A stretch of DNA of 64,000 nt from NCBI GenBank assembly GCA_026686845.1, contig JAIVEN010000007.1, positions 33,167,001 through 33,231,000 on the forward strand. The letters run 5' to 3'. The position numbers were made by a program, and so were the translations under genes. The DNA comes from Adenanthera pavonina (taxonomy: Eukaryota > Streptophyta > Magnoliopsida > Fabales > Fabaceae). The notes under the pieces are model-generated. The model was given only the letters and a program-made list of their open reading frames with translations. It was not told the origin of the DNA and ran no database searches. Positions 1 through 11,974 of the stretch are shown one piece after another. How positions within the stretch are numbered: position 1 is the stretch's first letter; each line of letters starts with the position of its first letter.

Positions 1-394
1 TATCATTTCTTGCTTTTTAAAAGTTGGATTGAAAACTTGGAATTTTCTATTATAATAGATGTCTAACCCCTATACAATATCAAGTGATCGTCAGTCCTTT
101 TCAGTGTTTGTTAAGATTCTGTCTTCTCATTATTTTTCTTTTATTAGAAAAAAAATATATATATAGTTTTGAATGTTCCCATAGTGAATACCACTCAAGT
201 CGTCCCTGAAAACCTTTAATTTGTAGAAGAGCTATTTGTTTTGGCAACCTTTTAATTTACTTTTAAGTTCGTGGTCTCAACTTTCTTTTTGTGCTCTGGT
301 CTTGGGATTTTGTCCTGAACTGTATTATTAGGATCTTCTTTCCAATAAACTTTTCCTTTCTGATTATTTCTGTGTCATCAATTCATGATACTAG
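1..394. other. Intron sequence of FTSH12
   Basis: AT-rich, no coding signal. The acceptor at 393-394 precedes the first visible exon. The upstream FTSH12 exons with the Walker A and B motifs are not in this stretch. Confidence 0.7.
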
Positions 395-3300
395 GAAGGA
401 AAAAACAGGTGTTGATCGTCTATCGCTCAGACAAGCTGTTATTTTCATCTGTGCAACAAATAGGCCAGATGAGCTAGATCTTGAATTTGTTCGCCCGGGA
501 CGGATTGATCGTCGCCTTTACATTGGTTTGCCTGATGCAAAGCAAAGAGTCCAGATTTTTGGTGTGCATAGTGCAAAAAAACAACTTGCAGAGGATGTGG
601 ACTTTGGAAAGGTGTATATCATTGGACTTTCTTTTATAGAAGTTTTATGCAGTCACTTGGTGCTAGCACACAATTTCTTAATGGTGAATAGTAAAACACA
701 CATGGAAAGACTACATAAAGGCAAAGGTATAATTGTAAGTTGGAGTTAGGTGTCAATGCTGTGGTCCTGTGGATATATCATATATCTGCAATACTGCTGC
801 CTGGCACAATGTGAGAAAGGAACTATTTGCAAAACAGGTTGCATTCTACATTTCCAACTTGGTTAAGCTAGCACTAGCACCTGCCAAAATTAATGTTGGC
901 ATTGTTTCAACGGAGAATAATGGGCAACAACAAAGAATAATGGGCAATAGTGTATATATACCATCACCAGGGCATTTTAATTTCTTAAGGTTTTTAGAGT
1001 ACTGCATTTTGATTCTGATATCATTATTAACCAAATGTTGGCATCAGTATTCTTTTGACTTCTCTGTTGTTCAAAAATGAAATATGGCCTATTATTTTAA
1101 AGGAAATGCTAGGATGTTGGATGAACTTTTTATTGACTTCATGTCTCCCTAAGCTTATTCTGCTTTTATTAGCATATTTATTCTGTCTTAATGTCAGATA
1201 AATCCAGTTTCTTCAGTTGCCTATGTGCTTGCTCTTTCCTCCTGAAGTTTGTGTTTAGATGAAACTTGATCTGCTTTGTGTTGATTGTCACTGCTCTTTT
1301 CTTTTCAACAGCTTGTCTTTCGCACAGTTGGATTCTCTGGAGCAGATATAAGAAACCTTGTGAATGAAGCTGCAATAATGTCGGTAAGTCCAACTTTTAC
1401 ATTTTGTTGAAGAGAGTAATTATCTGTTTCCTCGTGATGTGTAAAGTCTCTCGGTTAACTGCTAGTTTTAACCTTATTAGCTTTGGTCTACCTCAGCCAT
1501 ATACTTGTAGTTGCTTTGTCTTGGTGCAATGGAACATATAAAAGGGATAACCTACTTGAGGTTGTAGAGTGTAAAAGAGTTGAATATCTTATCTGCTGAT
1601 TCTAGTACGTCCTTCATAGAAAAATGGAATAAAAGCATCCTAGTTCCTGTGCAAGGTACACATATTTTCTTTTAGTATATGTATTTTGTATACCGATGAA
1701 TCATTTTCTAGTGTCTTTCTGAGTGGTCACCTGCTTCTAATGACTTTATCAGACATGTCAACTTTGAAAATATAGTAATTTGAAATAAGAGATGCTAAAA
1801 TGTGAGAATTCTTTCCAATTTCTGATTGCAAACCAATGCCTTCCTATTTTGCTGCATTTTAATAATTTTTTTAAGTCTTCTGTTGTTGCTGTTTGCCCAT
1901 CCAACAGATGCCAACACCCTTCCTCCTCAAATAACCCATTCGCCTACTGTCTCACCCCATCCTTGCCTGCCTCCAAGGCAGTACCCTACTAACTTAGTTC
2001 ATCTTTCCTTGGTCTTCATTTGATCTGCTTAAGCAGATGTTTCACCACTATTCAGCACATGTCAATATGCATTACTGTAATAGAGTTAGAAATCAATGAG
2101 GTGTGGTACAATTTTGTGAATTTGTAAAAATGTTTTGCAAAATATTACTCCTTTATAATTTAGCTACTATTAGGCAGGGGCATATTTGAACATGTAGCTA
2201 CTTGCATTTTCTCTTCATATGCCTTTCTTAGTTCCTTGTTATTTTTATGTTGGTATTGGTTGACTTTAAAATAATAGTTGTAAACTTTAAAATATATGTG
2301 GCAACTTTAGAGATCACTTAGCTTTGCAATGGGTTTGTTGTTGACTGGATTGTGATACAGTGATCTGGATATATGATGCTAGGTTTGCTTATAAAATTTC
2401 GTCACATTGTAGTGTGTATGATCAGAAACCTTGTGTAGCATTTCAAAATCTTTTTCTACGGTAGTAAGCCATAATAAAATATTAATCTACATTCTCAATT
2501 TACTTCGTTAATCATACAAATCTGTTTTTTCCTGCAGGTAAGAAAAGGGCATTCCAAAATTTTCCAGCAGGACATTGTTGATGTATTAGATAAACAACTG
2601 CTTGAGGGTATGGGTGTCCTTCTCACTGACGAAGAGCAACAGAAAATTGAACAGAGTGTATGTATATCCTTGGTCGTTCTTATTATTGTGTCCTTGACAA
2701 GGAAAATCATTTTGTATCGAATTTGTTGCTATACTGCAGATATCTGTTGAGAAGAAGAAACTGCTTGCTGTGCATGAAGCTGGCCATGTTGTGTTAGCTC
2801 ACTTATTTCCTCGATTTGATTTTCACGCTTTTTCACAGCTCCTTCCTGGTGGCAAGGTATAGTCTCTGGTTATTGAAAAATGCATGTGATTATATTTGTT
2901 GAATGTTCTTGATTTTATGAGGCATTTCTGCCCAACTTGACCAGGAAACTGCTATATCTGTATTCTACCCTCGAGAAGAGATGGTAGACCAAGGTTACAC
3001 AACCTTTGGCTATTTGAAAATGCAAATGGTAGTGGCTCATGGTGGTCGTTGCGCTGAACGTGTTGTGTTTGGTGATGACATAACTGATGGTGGAAGAGAT
3101 GATCTTGAAAAGATAACAAAGGTAATTAACACATCAAGTCAGGAGATTTTGCTACCTGGAACATATTGTAGGTACTTGGGTATTGCAAATGTAGTTTGAA
3201 ATAAGTTAATTGCAACTGAGTCTCACAATTTTATTCTAATGGTATATTACTGTTCTTTTAGTGTTAGGCCGATGATTGCTTCAAATGGTGGCTTTGTTCT

Positions 3301-5155
3301 CTCTCTCTCTCTCTCACATTTTATCTTTTATAGTCTTCCTTTCTATCTGAATTCTTTAGTTCAAAATAGAATTAGAAGGGCTAATGAAAGAAGAAAGCAA
3401 CGTCGTGGTTTTCTTTTAATCTTATTTATATGACTACCCTAGGGGCGGTAAAATTTATTTACGTGCAATTTGGAAACTTAATCTTACCTAGTTCACACAC
3501 ATATGGTCATATACCTTTTGTAAGGTGAATTCATTCCTCAAAACAAAGGCCTTATACTTCTAAAATTTTACATCTTCCTAGGTTGCATATTAAATCCTAA
3601 TATTTTTATACTTATTTTAATATTAATTACTCTGAAATTGATTTTCAGATTGCTAGGGAGATGGTAATCAGCCCTCAAAATAAAAGGTTGGGTTTAATCC
3701 CTTTGACAAAAAGGGTTGGCTTAGTTGATCGACCAGACAGTCCAGATGGCGAGTTGATAAGATATAGAGTATGTTTTATCTTTGAAGTCACAAATATGGA
3801 CATTCTTTACATCTGTATTATGAAAGTAATTCATTTTCCCCTCTTCATTAATGTGTAGTGGGACGACCCGCAAGTGATTCCTGCCAATATGACATTGGAG
3901 GTGTCCGAGCTCTTTGCTCGGGAGTTGACAAGGGTGACTATGATTTCCTAACTTTTAATCTTTGTTGTACCTTCTTTGTAAGGAACTATATACAGCATTA
4001 CCTGCTTCAATTCTTTAATCTGATGAACTTCCTATTATCGAGGACATGACATGAACATAATATATTTGCTTAGAAGGTTGACTAGGGGACTAAGGGAAAG
4101 AATTTAATAGGAAGAGGTAGAAATTTTATTAAATTGGAACATATTTAGTGTAACCTTCGAAAGTTTTACTATTGAATGAGTTGGTTTCCTTAATGCTGTA
4201 ATGATTAATTGTCTTGAAGAAAACTTGAATTCCAGAAGGGCAAGATGACATTTGAGCGATCATAATTAGCGACTAGACCATTTATTACATTCTTAAATAC
4301 CATGTACGGTCATGTTTTAATTGAGACTGTAAGGTGAAGTATCATGGTTTTAAGTTATGTTTTGAGCTTGCACTTGTAATTCCTGTTTTTAGGATATCTT
4401 ATCCTTCAACAATTTGTACCTTCTCTTTCTGATAAAGTTTCTTCTTCTATAGAAAAAAAGTAATATGGTTTTAAATGAGAATGTGAAAGTAACTGATATA
4501 TATAGTGTTCTCTTACTATGTGATCCCTTTATGTTAATGTTTATTTCTTTACAAGTTGATTTTGACTGTTCTGACAGTACATAGAAGAGACAGAAGAACT
4601 TGCAATGAATGCGTTAAGGGAAAATAGACACATATTGGACCTAGTTGCAAAGGAACTATTGGAGAAGTCAAGAATAACTGGATTGGTGAGTTCTGCGTAT
4701 GTTTCTTTTGTCACCTGCTTATTTAAGAAATATCAAATGCAGAAAAAAAAATTGATATAATTTTTTTTTTAAAAAAAATGAAGAATTCACCTGAATTCCT
4801 ATTGCTTCTCAGGAGGTTGAAGAAAAAATGAAGGAATTGTCTCCAGTAATGTTTGAGGATTTTGTGAAGCCTTTCCAGATAAACTTGGAACAGGTACGTT
4901 CTTCCCTACGCTTAATTTGGATAGGATTATTGTTTGAAGTGGGTTACCCTTGTGGGATTCATTGCTGAATCGACCATTTGTAACTTTTCTCCATTGATAG
5001 CTTCTGTTATAGAGCTATTATTGTCTCTTCGTCCTTTTAATGAACACCAAATTAACTTAACACCTTTATCGTTTTAGGAGGGTCCGTTGCCTCATAACGA
5101 CCGACTTCGCTCTCAGCTACCTGACTTATATCCAGCTCCACTCCACAGATGTTGA
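395..5155 (+). CDS. FTSH12: ATP-dependent zinc metalloprotease FTSH12, chloroplast (3' part)
   Basis: Membrane-bound AAA+ protease family of the plastid envelope and thylakoid; FTSH12 is an embryo-essential plastid member in Arabidopsis. The N-terminal part, including transmembrane segments and Walker motifs, lies left of the window. Exons joined by phase: 395-611, 1312-1383, 2538-2657, 2740-2856, 2945-3121, 3649-3768, 3859-3933, 4578-4685, 4813-4893, 5078-5155 (stop 5153-5155). The first exon encodes the end of the AAA module (ATNRPDELD then RPGRIDRR, the arginine-finger region). The zinc-protease HEAGH motif is intact at 2773-2787, with the later acidic metal-ligand region GGRDDLEK, so unlike FtsHi members this copy looks catalytically competent. 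The protein ends APLHRC, as I recall for Arabidopsis FTSH12. Its 3' end converges on the reductase gene 0.55 kb away. No frameshift or internal stop seen. Confidence 0.93.
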
Positions 5156-5708
5156 CACATTTAGATGTTCAAATCATACAACTTCATTTCCAACAGTTTC
5201 TGAAGGGAAAGAAGCAATTGAGTTTGGTGATGGTGTTAGTTTCTCCATAATTGCCTACCTAACTTGATGGCAATGATAGGGTGTAAAGGTGAATATGGAA
5301 GAGCTTTGGGTAAACCTGCCCGTATTGCTTCCCAACAAGCAGGTTAATGTTCTGATGTTAATGCAAATCAGCTTTAGGCTCAAGGACCTGGGGAAAATTT
5401 TGTCATCCAGAGTCTTGGTGAAATTGAAATGAGTTCAGGTGCAAATTTTCTTGCCAGTCATTTGTATCTCCATTTTTAAAAGGTTTTGTAAGGAAATATT
5501 GTGTTCAAATTTTGTCGTGCATAAAATGTTTATTAACTATTCGTATATTAAATCCGTTTTAAGGGTTTTTCAAATGTATTTTACTATTGAACGAGTTCAA
5601 TATAGAAGATAGAAGCACCAACATAATTATAGCAGATCATAATCTCAACAATAATCTACAGAAAAGCAATTGGCTATTCTAAGATGGCTAAACATGCTTT
5701 CTACAAAG
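5156..5708. other. Convergent intergenic spacer, FTSH12 and reductase 3' ends
   Basis: About 550 bp between two stop codons facing each other. It must hold both 3' untranslated regions. AT-rich, with no further ORF or repeat that I can support. Confidence 0.6.
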
Positions 5709-8700
5709 TCACATCTTGCTTCTTGGAACACCAACTGGTACATCTCTGGACCTCTTTTCAACTGCTCGTGAAACCTGCTTCACTGCCTCTTTTGGGAAAT
5801 GACGAGGCCTGCTCAGCCAAAGTCCTCCATCTACTATGATGGTATTACCATTGATGAATTTTCCTTCCAAGAATTTGCAAACATGTTACAATTCCGGTGA
5901 CAAACAAAACAAATAAGGATATGGAAGAAAATGAAGATTGACTGACCAAATGAAAAACAGATAAAACTAAATGAGATGTTTCACTGGTGGCCATTTATGA
6001 ATACAGGGAAACAATAATCTTTCCAGCTTTCACCCTTAAAACCATGAAACAGGATTGAAACAACCATTTTAAGTATTTGCCTGAATGGATGAAGTTACCA
6101 ACCTGCATCTGAAACAAGGTAGAGAGCAGACATGGCAATATCCCATTTCTCCCCAAGTCTATACAAAGGCATGTAATCTCTGGCTTTGCTATCGATTTCT
6201 TGAGGAACCAGTTTACTCATGCCAGGAGTGTCACCTATTGGACCAGGTGCAATCCCATTAACTCTAATATCATAATCAGTTCCCCACTCTAGTGCCAAGT
6301 TTCTTGTAGTGGCATCAACAGCTGCCTGTCGGAGAAGAGCACTTTAGACACTAAATACATACCATATGCATGTTGCTGAGAAAATAGATAGAGCAAAAGT
6401 GAGGAAGAAAAGGAAAGAACACAAAACAAAATATATTGTTGATGGGTTAATGGGCTCTCAAGTAGGGTGAAAAATCTTTTCTAAAAGCTAGCTATTAAGA
6501 TGGAAGAATTAATATGTTTAAGTGCCCCATAAAGTGGCTTATATTACTTAATGTGGGACTATGCTCTCATATTATCTTAGCCTCATCAATTGGCCTCACT
6601 TGACCAACTGACATCTTGGAGGTTACACTATATTACGGTTGGTTTCCTCATCAATTAAAACCTCTACCCATAATTAATGTAGAAAGAATAATTAAATAAT
6701 TAAATTTTAAATAATTATTAATTTCTTTAGATTTAATTTATTTAGAATTTAATTATTTTGTTTAGATTTATCTTTATCTTATATTTTACAACATAGTTTA
6801 GTTTATTATTTATCTTTTGTTTAGATTTAAATTATTTTATCCTCTTAAGGTCCTAGTTAGATTAGGATTTGACACTCTATAAATAAACCTTAAAACCCCT
6901 CATTGTATCAAAGCTATTTTTCTTATTGATTAAATATTATTGAGATTATTGCAATTTGTTCAGTGAGTTTCCTCTCCGCTTTAAATTTTTCCTTTTCTCA
7001 TCTATCTTCTATCCTTCCCCTACCTTGTCCTACATCAATTTGGTATCAGAGCAGGTTTCCCCATGCCCTTACACACTCCCCTCGCCAGACAACCACCAGA
7101 ACAATAGCCGAAACCTTAGCTGTTTCATTGTCGAAGCCAGAATCCCTAGCTACCGACGTCCAATCACCACACCACCCCCATCGGTCATCTCGCGGGCGAA
7201 AACCTGGCCAGTCCACTGAACGCCCTAGCTGGCATCCTTGCCACACGCCCTCACGCACGTGGGCAACCTTCCCTGCACGTGGGCTCCACGTGCCCCACGC
7301 GCTATAGTGCCTAAATTCCTCTCGATTGCGTTTTTCACTGTTTTTGAGGTGTTTTTTCACGATTTCTTTCATTCCTATTCTATTTTAGATTAGTGGCAAG
7401 TATTTTTGGGACTCACCATGACCAAAAACTCCCAAGTAACTCAAAATTAACTAGAAAAGGTCGAGAAACACAGCACAAAATATGTTGATTGAGCAATTGA
7501 AATGATGAATCAGAGGTTTGACACCATGGATCGAAGGTTTGAGGAAACAAACCGTGGCATAGAAGAATTGAGAAAGATGTATGAAGAATTTATGTAGACC
7601 ATTAAAGGAAAAAACACACAATATACAACTGAAGCTACATTTGAGGGGTCAAAAGTTCCCAAAAAAATCAACTTAGGGGGTGGATACACTCCTTCCTTTA
7701 ATAATGCATGACCTCCACTTATTGGGAATCGTCAGTTGGCAAATAGTAACGGAAACATGAATTTTAGGAATCCTCCTCAGATAACTTTTGACTCCCAACA
7801 CGACTATCTAGAAGATTAGTGGGTTGATCATGAGTAAAGAGATTATTATAACCGAAGATATGAGTCACCTCCTAGGAATCATAGGGGAGGTTATAGACAG
7901 AATTAACTAGATAACATCTCTAAAAAGGTCAAAGTCGACGCTCCTGAGTTCGACGACCAATTAGATTCCAACACCTTCTTGGATTGGTTGGTTAGCATGG
8001 AAGACTACTTTGAATGGCATAAGATGAGCAATGTGCATCAAGTTTGTTTCACTAAGATGAAGCTTGTCGGGTCTGCTAAGAAGTATTGGCAGAATGAGCA
8101 GCAAAAACTAGAGCGCCTATGACAGCCCCCGATTAGTACTTAGGCATAGATGAAGATGAAGTTAAAAGAGAAATATGTGTCTAACTATTACAGGAGTCAG
8201 CTGTTCATTTAATGGTTGAACTTGAGATAGACCACCACAATATCTGATTACATAGCTCGTTTTGACGAACTCATGATTCGATGTGAGGTTAAGGAAGATC
8301 CTTGGATGACAGTTCAAAAGTTTGTCAACGATCTTCGAGCTAACATATAGCAAGAAATTAAATTGAATCCTCCTGAATCTCTTGAGGAGGCTTACCATAA
8401 GGCCTTAGAGGTAGAATCTTTACTTAAGAATTCATATGGCAGGTATTTTGCTTCACAAGGTACTGATTCTCGCCCGACTCATAGTTTCACACAATCCAAC
8501 CACTTTTTTGGAGTGCCTCTTTTAAGACCAGTTCTTTATTTCAATCTAGTCAGACAATTAGTCCTAACGGAAGTACTTCTAAGAATGCCGAGTTGACAAG
8601 ATCTAACTTCCGCTCTGGTGGTTCTGCCATTGAGTGTTTTCGATGTCATTCTAAAGGTCATATCGCATCAAGGTGTCCACAACGTGCTCTACTTCTTGAA

Positions 8701-11700
8701 TCCTTGGCTGAACATAAGGAGGAAGTGGTAGATGCCGACGTGGTGATTGACCCCATTGAGTGTTCTTCAGACGTGGACGATGAGATTATTGTGAATGATT
8801 ATGAAATAGGATGTATGGGTGTGATGAGGTGCATGTTATATGTACCCTCGCCTAATGACTCTTGGAAGAGAACAAGCACCTTTCAAACTTTCGTGAAATG
8901 TGGGGGTAAGTCATGCAAGTTAGTTATTGATGGAGAAAGTGCCGGGAATACAATCTGCAGCCAAGGAGTTGTTAGGCTTGGTCTTAAGCCAAAGCTTTAT
9001 CCTAAGCCTTTTCAAGTAGCATAGGTTGATGAAAAGACTTCTTTAACCATTACACATCGATGCCACGTTCCCCTTCAGTTGGGAGAGTATCATGAAGAAG
9101 TTCTATGTGATGTCCTTCCTATGGATATTGCTCACATTTTGTTAGGAAGACCATGGCTCTATGATAATGATGTTACAAGCCAAGGTCGGGAGAACACTCA
9201 TTTATTTAAATATAAGAGGAAGACAATCTTGTTGCATCCTGCTAAGCCCAAGATTAAGAATAAAGGTTCGAATAAATAAGGGGTGTCGAGGCCAAAGAAT
9301 TAAAACCTTTATCTTTTGACCAAGAAGCAGTTTGTAAAAGGGAGCAAAGAGATGAAGTATCAATTCAGAGAGTTTTTTCAAGCGGGAGAGAATAATGTAG
9401 AAAGAATAATTAAATAATTAGAATTTTAAATAATTATTAATTTCTTTAGATTTAATTTATTTTGAATTTATTTTATCTTTTAGAATTTGATTATTTTGTT
9501 TAGATTTATCTTTATCTTATATTTTAGGATATAGTTTAGTTTATTATTTATCTTTTGTTTAGATTTAAATTATTTTATCCTTTTAGGATCCTAGTTATAT
9601 TAGGATTTGAGACTCTATAAATAAACCTTAAAACCCCTCATTGTATCAAAGCTATTTTCTTTATTGATTGAATATTATTGATATTATTGTAATTTATTCA
9701 CTGAGTTTCCTCTCTTCTTTAAATTTCTCCTCTTCTCATCTATCTTCTACCCTTCCCCTACCTTGTCCTACATCAATAATCCTTCTAGAGCCACCAACCT
9801 TTAGCTTTGATATCAATTATTGGCCACCCAAGTGGGGTGACAAATTCTTTTCCAAAGGTTAGCTATTAAGATAAGAGAATCTAACCACTAAAGTACTCAT
9901 ACTACCTTAATGTGGAATTTGGTATCTCATTAACTTCATGGAAGACTAACAGACAATGAACCCTCAGACTCAAAGTATACTAATAGAGTAACTTTACAAA
10001 GACAACAATACTATTAACTTTGGATGCACGACAAGCAATTATTTCCTTCATTTACAAGACTTTCCTAAATTTTTAATATCACCTAACATATATTATACAT
10101 TAAAAGCTAAGAATTGTGCTCAAAAGAAAATGCAAACCTTAGCTGCAGACACATGAATTTGATACCAAGAAGCCGTATAATGTAGGGTAGCAGTAATGTT
10201 TAGTATTGTACCCCCACCAGAAGAGCTCCTTCCTAGTCCTCCTTTCTTGAGATACTTTAGTGCTTCATGGCACATTGTAAATGTTCCAACTGAATCAATA
10301 TCAATAACTGCAAACAAAATTTAGAACTGATCACTACTTCCTTACCCATACCTGATAAGAATAACTAACAGACTGTCGTATTGTCCAAAGAAAAAAAAAA
10401 GACTGCAGGACAAAAAGTGAGCTGAACATTAATAGAGGGATGGGGCTGAACAATCTCTTCTCTTTCCTTGCTGCATTGCTCCATTATGGAAGAGGATTCT
10501 GATTAATGTTATGCTAGGATCCCCACACTAAAAAAAGGAAAATTATGCCAATATTCCTGAAGTAAAATAGAACCTGTTTGAAATCCATTAGGAGAGAGAT
10601 CCTCTGCTGACACTAGAAAGTTTCCTGCTGCAGCGTTCACAAGGATGTCAATCCTTCCAAAATGCTTGTAGGTTGATTCCACAACTCTTGTTGCATCTTC
10701 TTGCTTGCGAACATCCCCCTCAAGTCCAATAGCCTAAGTAAAATACTCAAGGATTTAGATTGTGCAGAAATAGCCACTAATGGCCTTTTCTGCCATATAT
10801 ATTTCTCCATTGACATTTCAACAAACTACAGAGGAATAGTGATCCATAAACCCTATCAATGTACCCTTTTGGCCTTGTTCTGAACAAGCATCATGTCACC
10901 AATCATAGCAACATGTGCAATCCGCTACTCAAGAGGTGAATGAATGGACGACAATCCAAAACATAATAAATAGATATTTTTGTGGCTCACTTAATAATAA
11001 TAGACATTGAATAACAAGTTAAAAAGATGCAGCGTAGTTTGGGAAAGGGGATACGTGTTGTATAAGCACTTTCCAGGTTAACATTACTATAGCTGGTTGA
11101 ATTTTTAACCAGTAATTAAGCAAATAAGAAGCATTAAAAAGTCACTTCAGTAAGCTTCTTTTTATACAAGATAGCTTCTTACTATGTACAACTCTGATAG
11201 CCTTCTTTTCCGTAAACCCATGGACCCACCTTTCATTTCAATTCAATTACTAACTCCACCATGAGATCGTTAACCATAATCATTTGATCGAAAGACCCTG
11301 GTTACATGGAACGATCCTTTTTTCAGCTACGAGACAACAATTCTGCAAGTTGCAGGCTCAACTATTCTGCCTTTTTTTTTTTCATTTAACCGCAAATCTC
11401 AACTATTCTTGACAACATGTTACTTAATACCAAGTTATATTTAAACTGATTATATCATCTTGAGATCCGCATGGCGCAGTGTTCCTAATCTGTCCAGGGG
11501 GTGCTTCTTAAATATAATCTGGGAATGAGGATTCGGACTGGAAATTGCATACCAAACAGTATTGAAATAGGAATGGAATGGAGATTACTAGGAATCTGGC
11601 TGGTTGGAATTGAATCAAACGGGCCCTAAATCCCAATGATCATCTGACTTATTGGGTTGACAGTTTTAGTTTTTCTCCTGAGAATCGATCAAACCCCAAA

Positions 11701-11974
11701 ACTGGGTCAAAGTTGCGGAGCCCAGAAATAGGACATGCAAAACCATTGACAGAGTCACAGAATCAATCTCTACAAAAGGATAAATTACCGAAATACCAAG
11801 TGATTGAAGAGCAGGGACAGCAGAGTCGAGAACTTGCTTCCGTCGACCCATGATGGCAATTGAGGCACCATGTTTGCCGAATTGCGTGGATATTTCAAAT
11901 CCAATTCCTGAGCCTCCTCCTGTGATAAGAGCAACCTTGCCCCTCAATACATCTGGCTTGAATGGTGAATCCAT
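5709..11974 (-). CDS. SDRB: Peroxisomal 2,4-dienoyl-CoA reductase (SDR family, SDRB-like)
   Basis: NADPH-dependent reduction of 2,4-dienoyl-CoA during peroxisomal beta-oxidation of polyunsaturated fatty acids. Five exons in transcript order: 11974-11789, 10733-10574, 10307-10138, 6325-6103, 5863-5709, totalling 894 bp for 297 residues, close to the Arabidopsis SDRB length. Rossmann motif TGGGSGIG at about residues 18-25, NAAAGNF in exon 2, conserved Lys172 in VSAAK closing exon 3, then APGPIGDTPG. The classical SDR YxxxK is not obvious; dienoyl-CoA reductases of this branch are known to use Asp and Lys instead. The C-terminus is SKM, a minor plant peroxisomal PTS1. Intron 3 (6326-10137) is about 3.8 kb because of a nested LTR element in the antisense direction. 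All junctions are GT/AG and in phase, so the gene looks functional. Confidence 0.93.
6456..6580. repeat. Left copy of an older direct repeat flanking the LTR element
   Basis: About 110-120 bp resembling 9823-9940 in the same orientation. Shared blocks include AAGTxGGGTGA, TTCTAAAAGCTAGCTATTAAGAT and TTAATGTGG (substitutions between copies). It lies outside the LTRs, so it predates or is independent of that insertion. Confidence 0.55.
6675..7037 (+). repeat. 5' LTR
   Basis: 363-bp left long terminal repeat with TATAAATA-like sequence near 6881 as the probable promoter core. It is followed within 4 bp by the tRNA primer-binding site. Confidence 0.87.
7419..9279 (+). pseudogene. Degenerate gag-protease of the LTR element
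   Basis: Fragments of a Gypsy-type capsid region are readable from about 7920 (FLDWLVSMEDYFEW, then YWQNEQ) through 8590. They are broken by several TAG/TAA codons, some where capsid proteins of this family normally have Trp or Gln. The stretch 8593-9024 is open for about 140 codons and contains the nucleocapsid knuckle CFRCHSKGHIASRC, then a retropepsin-like segment LVIDGESAGNTI in which the usual D-S/T-G is altered to D-G-E. Segment 9079-9279 continues the protease (DIAHILLGRPWLYDND) after an in-frame stop at 9022-9024. The stops indicate that the copy no longer makes a full polyprotein. Confidence 0.8.
9393..9775 (+). repeat. 3' LTR
   Basis: 383-bp right long terminal repeat, near-identical to the left copy except for a block of about 20 bp near 9460-9485 and scattered substitutions. 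It is preceded by the purine tract 9381-9392. Confidence 0.87.
9823..9940. repeat. Right copy of an older direct repeat flanking the LTR element
   Basis: Diverged direct repeat of 6456-6580, sharing the blocks AAGTGGGGTGA, GTTAGCTATTAAGATAAG and CTTAATGTGGAA. The LTR element sits between the two copies. Confidence 0.55.

Larger units (their letters stand above)
6675..9775 (+). mobile_element. Nonautonomous Ty3/Gypsy-type LTR retrotransposon (gag-protease only)
   Basis: Element of about 3.1 kb inside intron 3 of the reductase gene, antisense to it. LTRs at 6675-7037 (363 bp) and 9393-9775 (383 bp) are highly similar; the right one has a block of about 20 bp missing from the left. Both begin TAATGTAG and end CTACATCA, an imperfect terminal inverted repeat. 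A 5-bp direct repeat ATAAT flanks it at 6670-6674 and 9776-9780. Primer-binding site TGGTATCAGAGC (initiator Met tRNA) is at 7041-7052 and a purine tract at 9381-9392 abuts the right LTR. Internal sequence has gag, a CCHC knuckle and a decayed protease. No reverse transcriptase, RNase H or integrase is visible, and 2.36 kb of interior leaves no room for them. This resembles TR-GAG elements. Confidence 0.88.

Noticed and set aside
3296..3317. CT microsatellite inside an FTSH12 intron
   Set aside because: Ordinary simple repeat without further structure; the same goes for the CT tracts at about 19716 and 58040.
7046..7372. 108-codon minus-strand ORF and overlapping plus-strand frames near the PBS
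   Set aside because: They lie in the untranslated leader of the LTR element, in three competing frames, with no homology I recognise.
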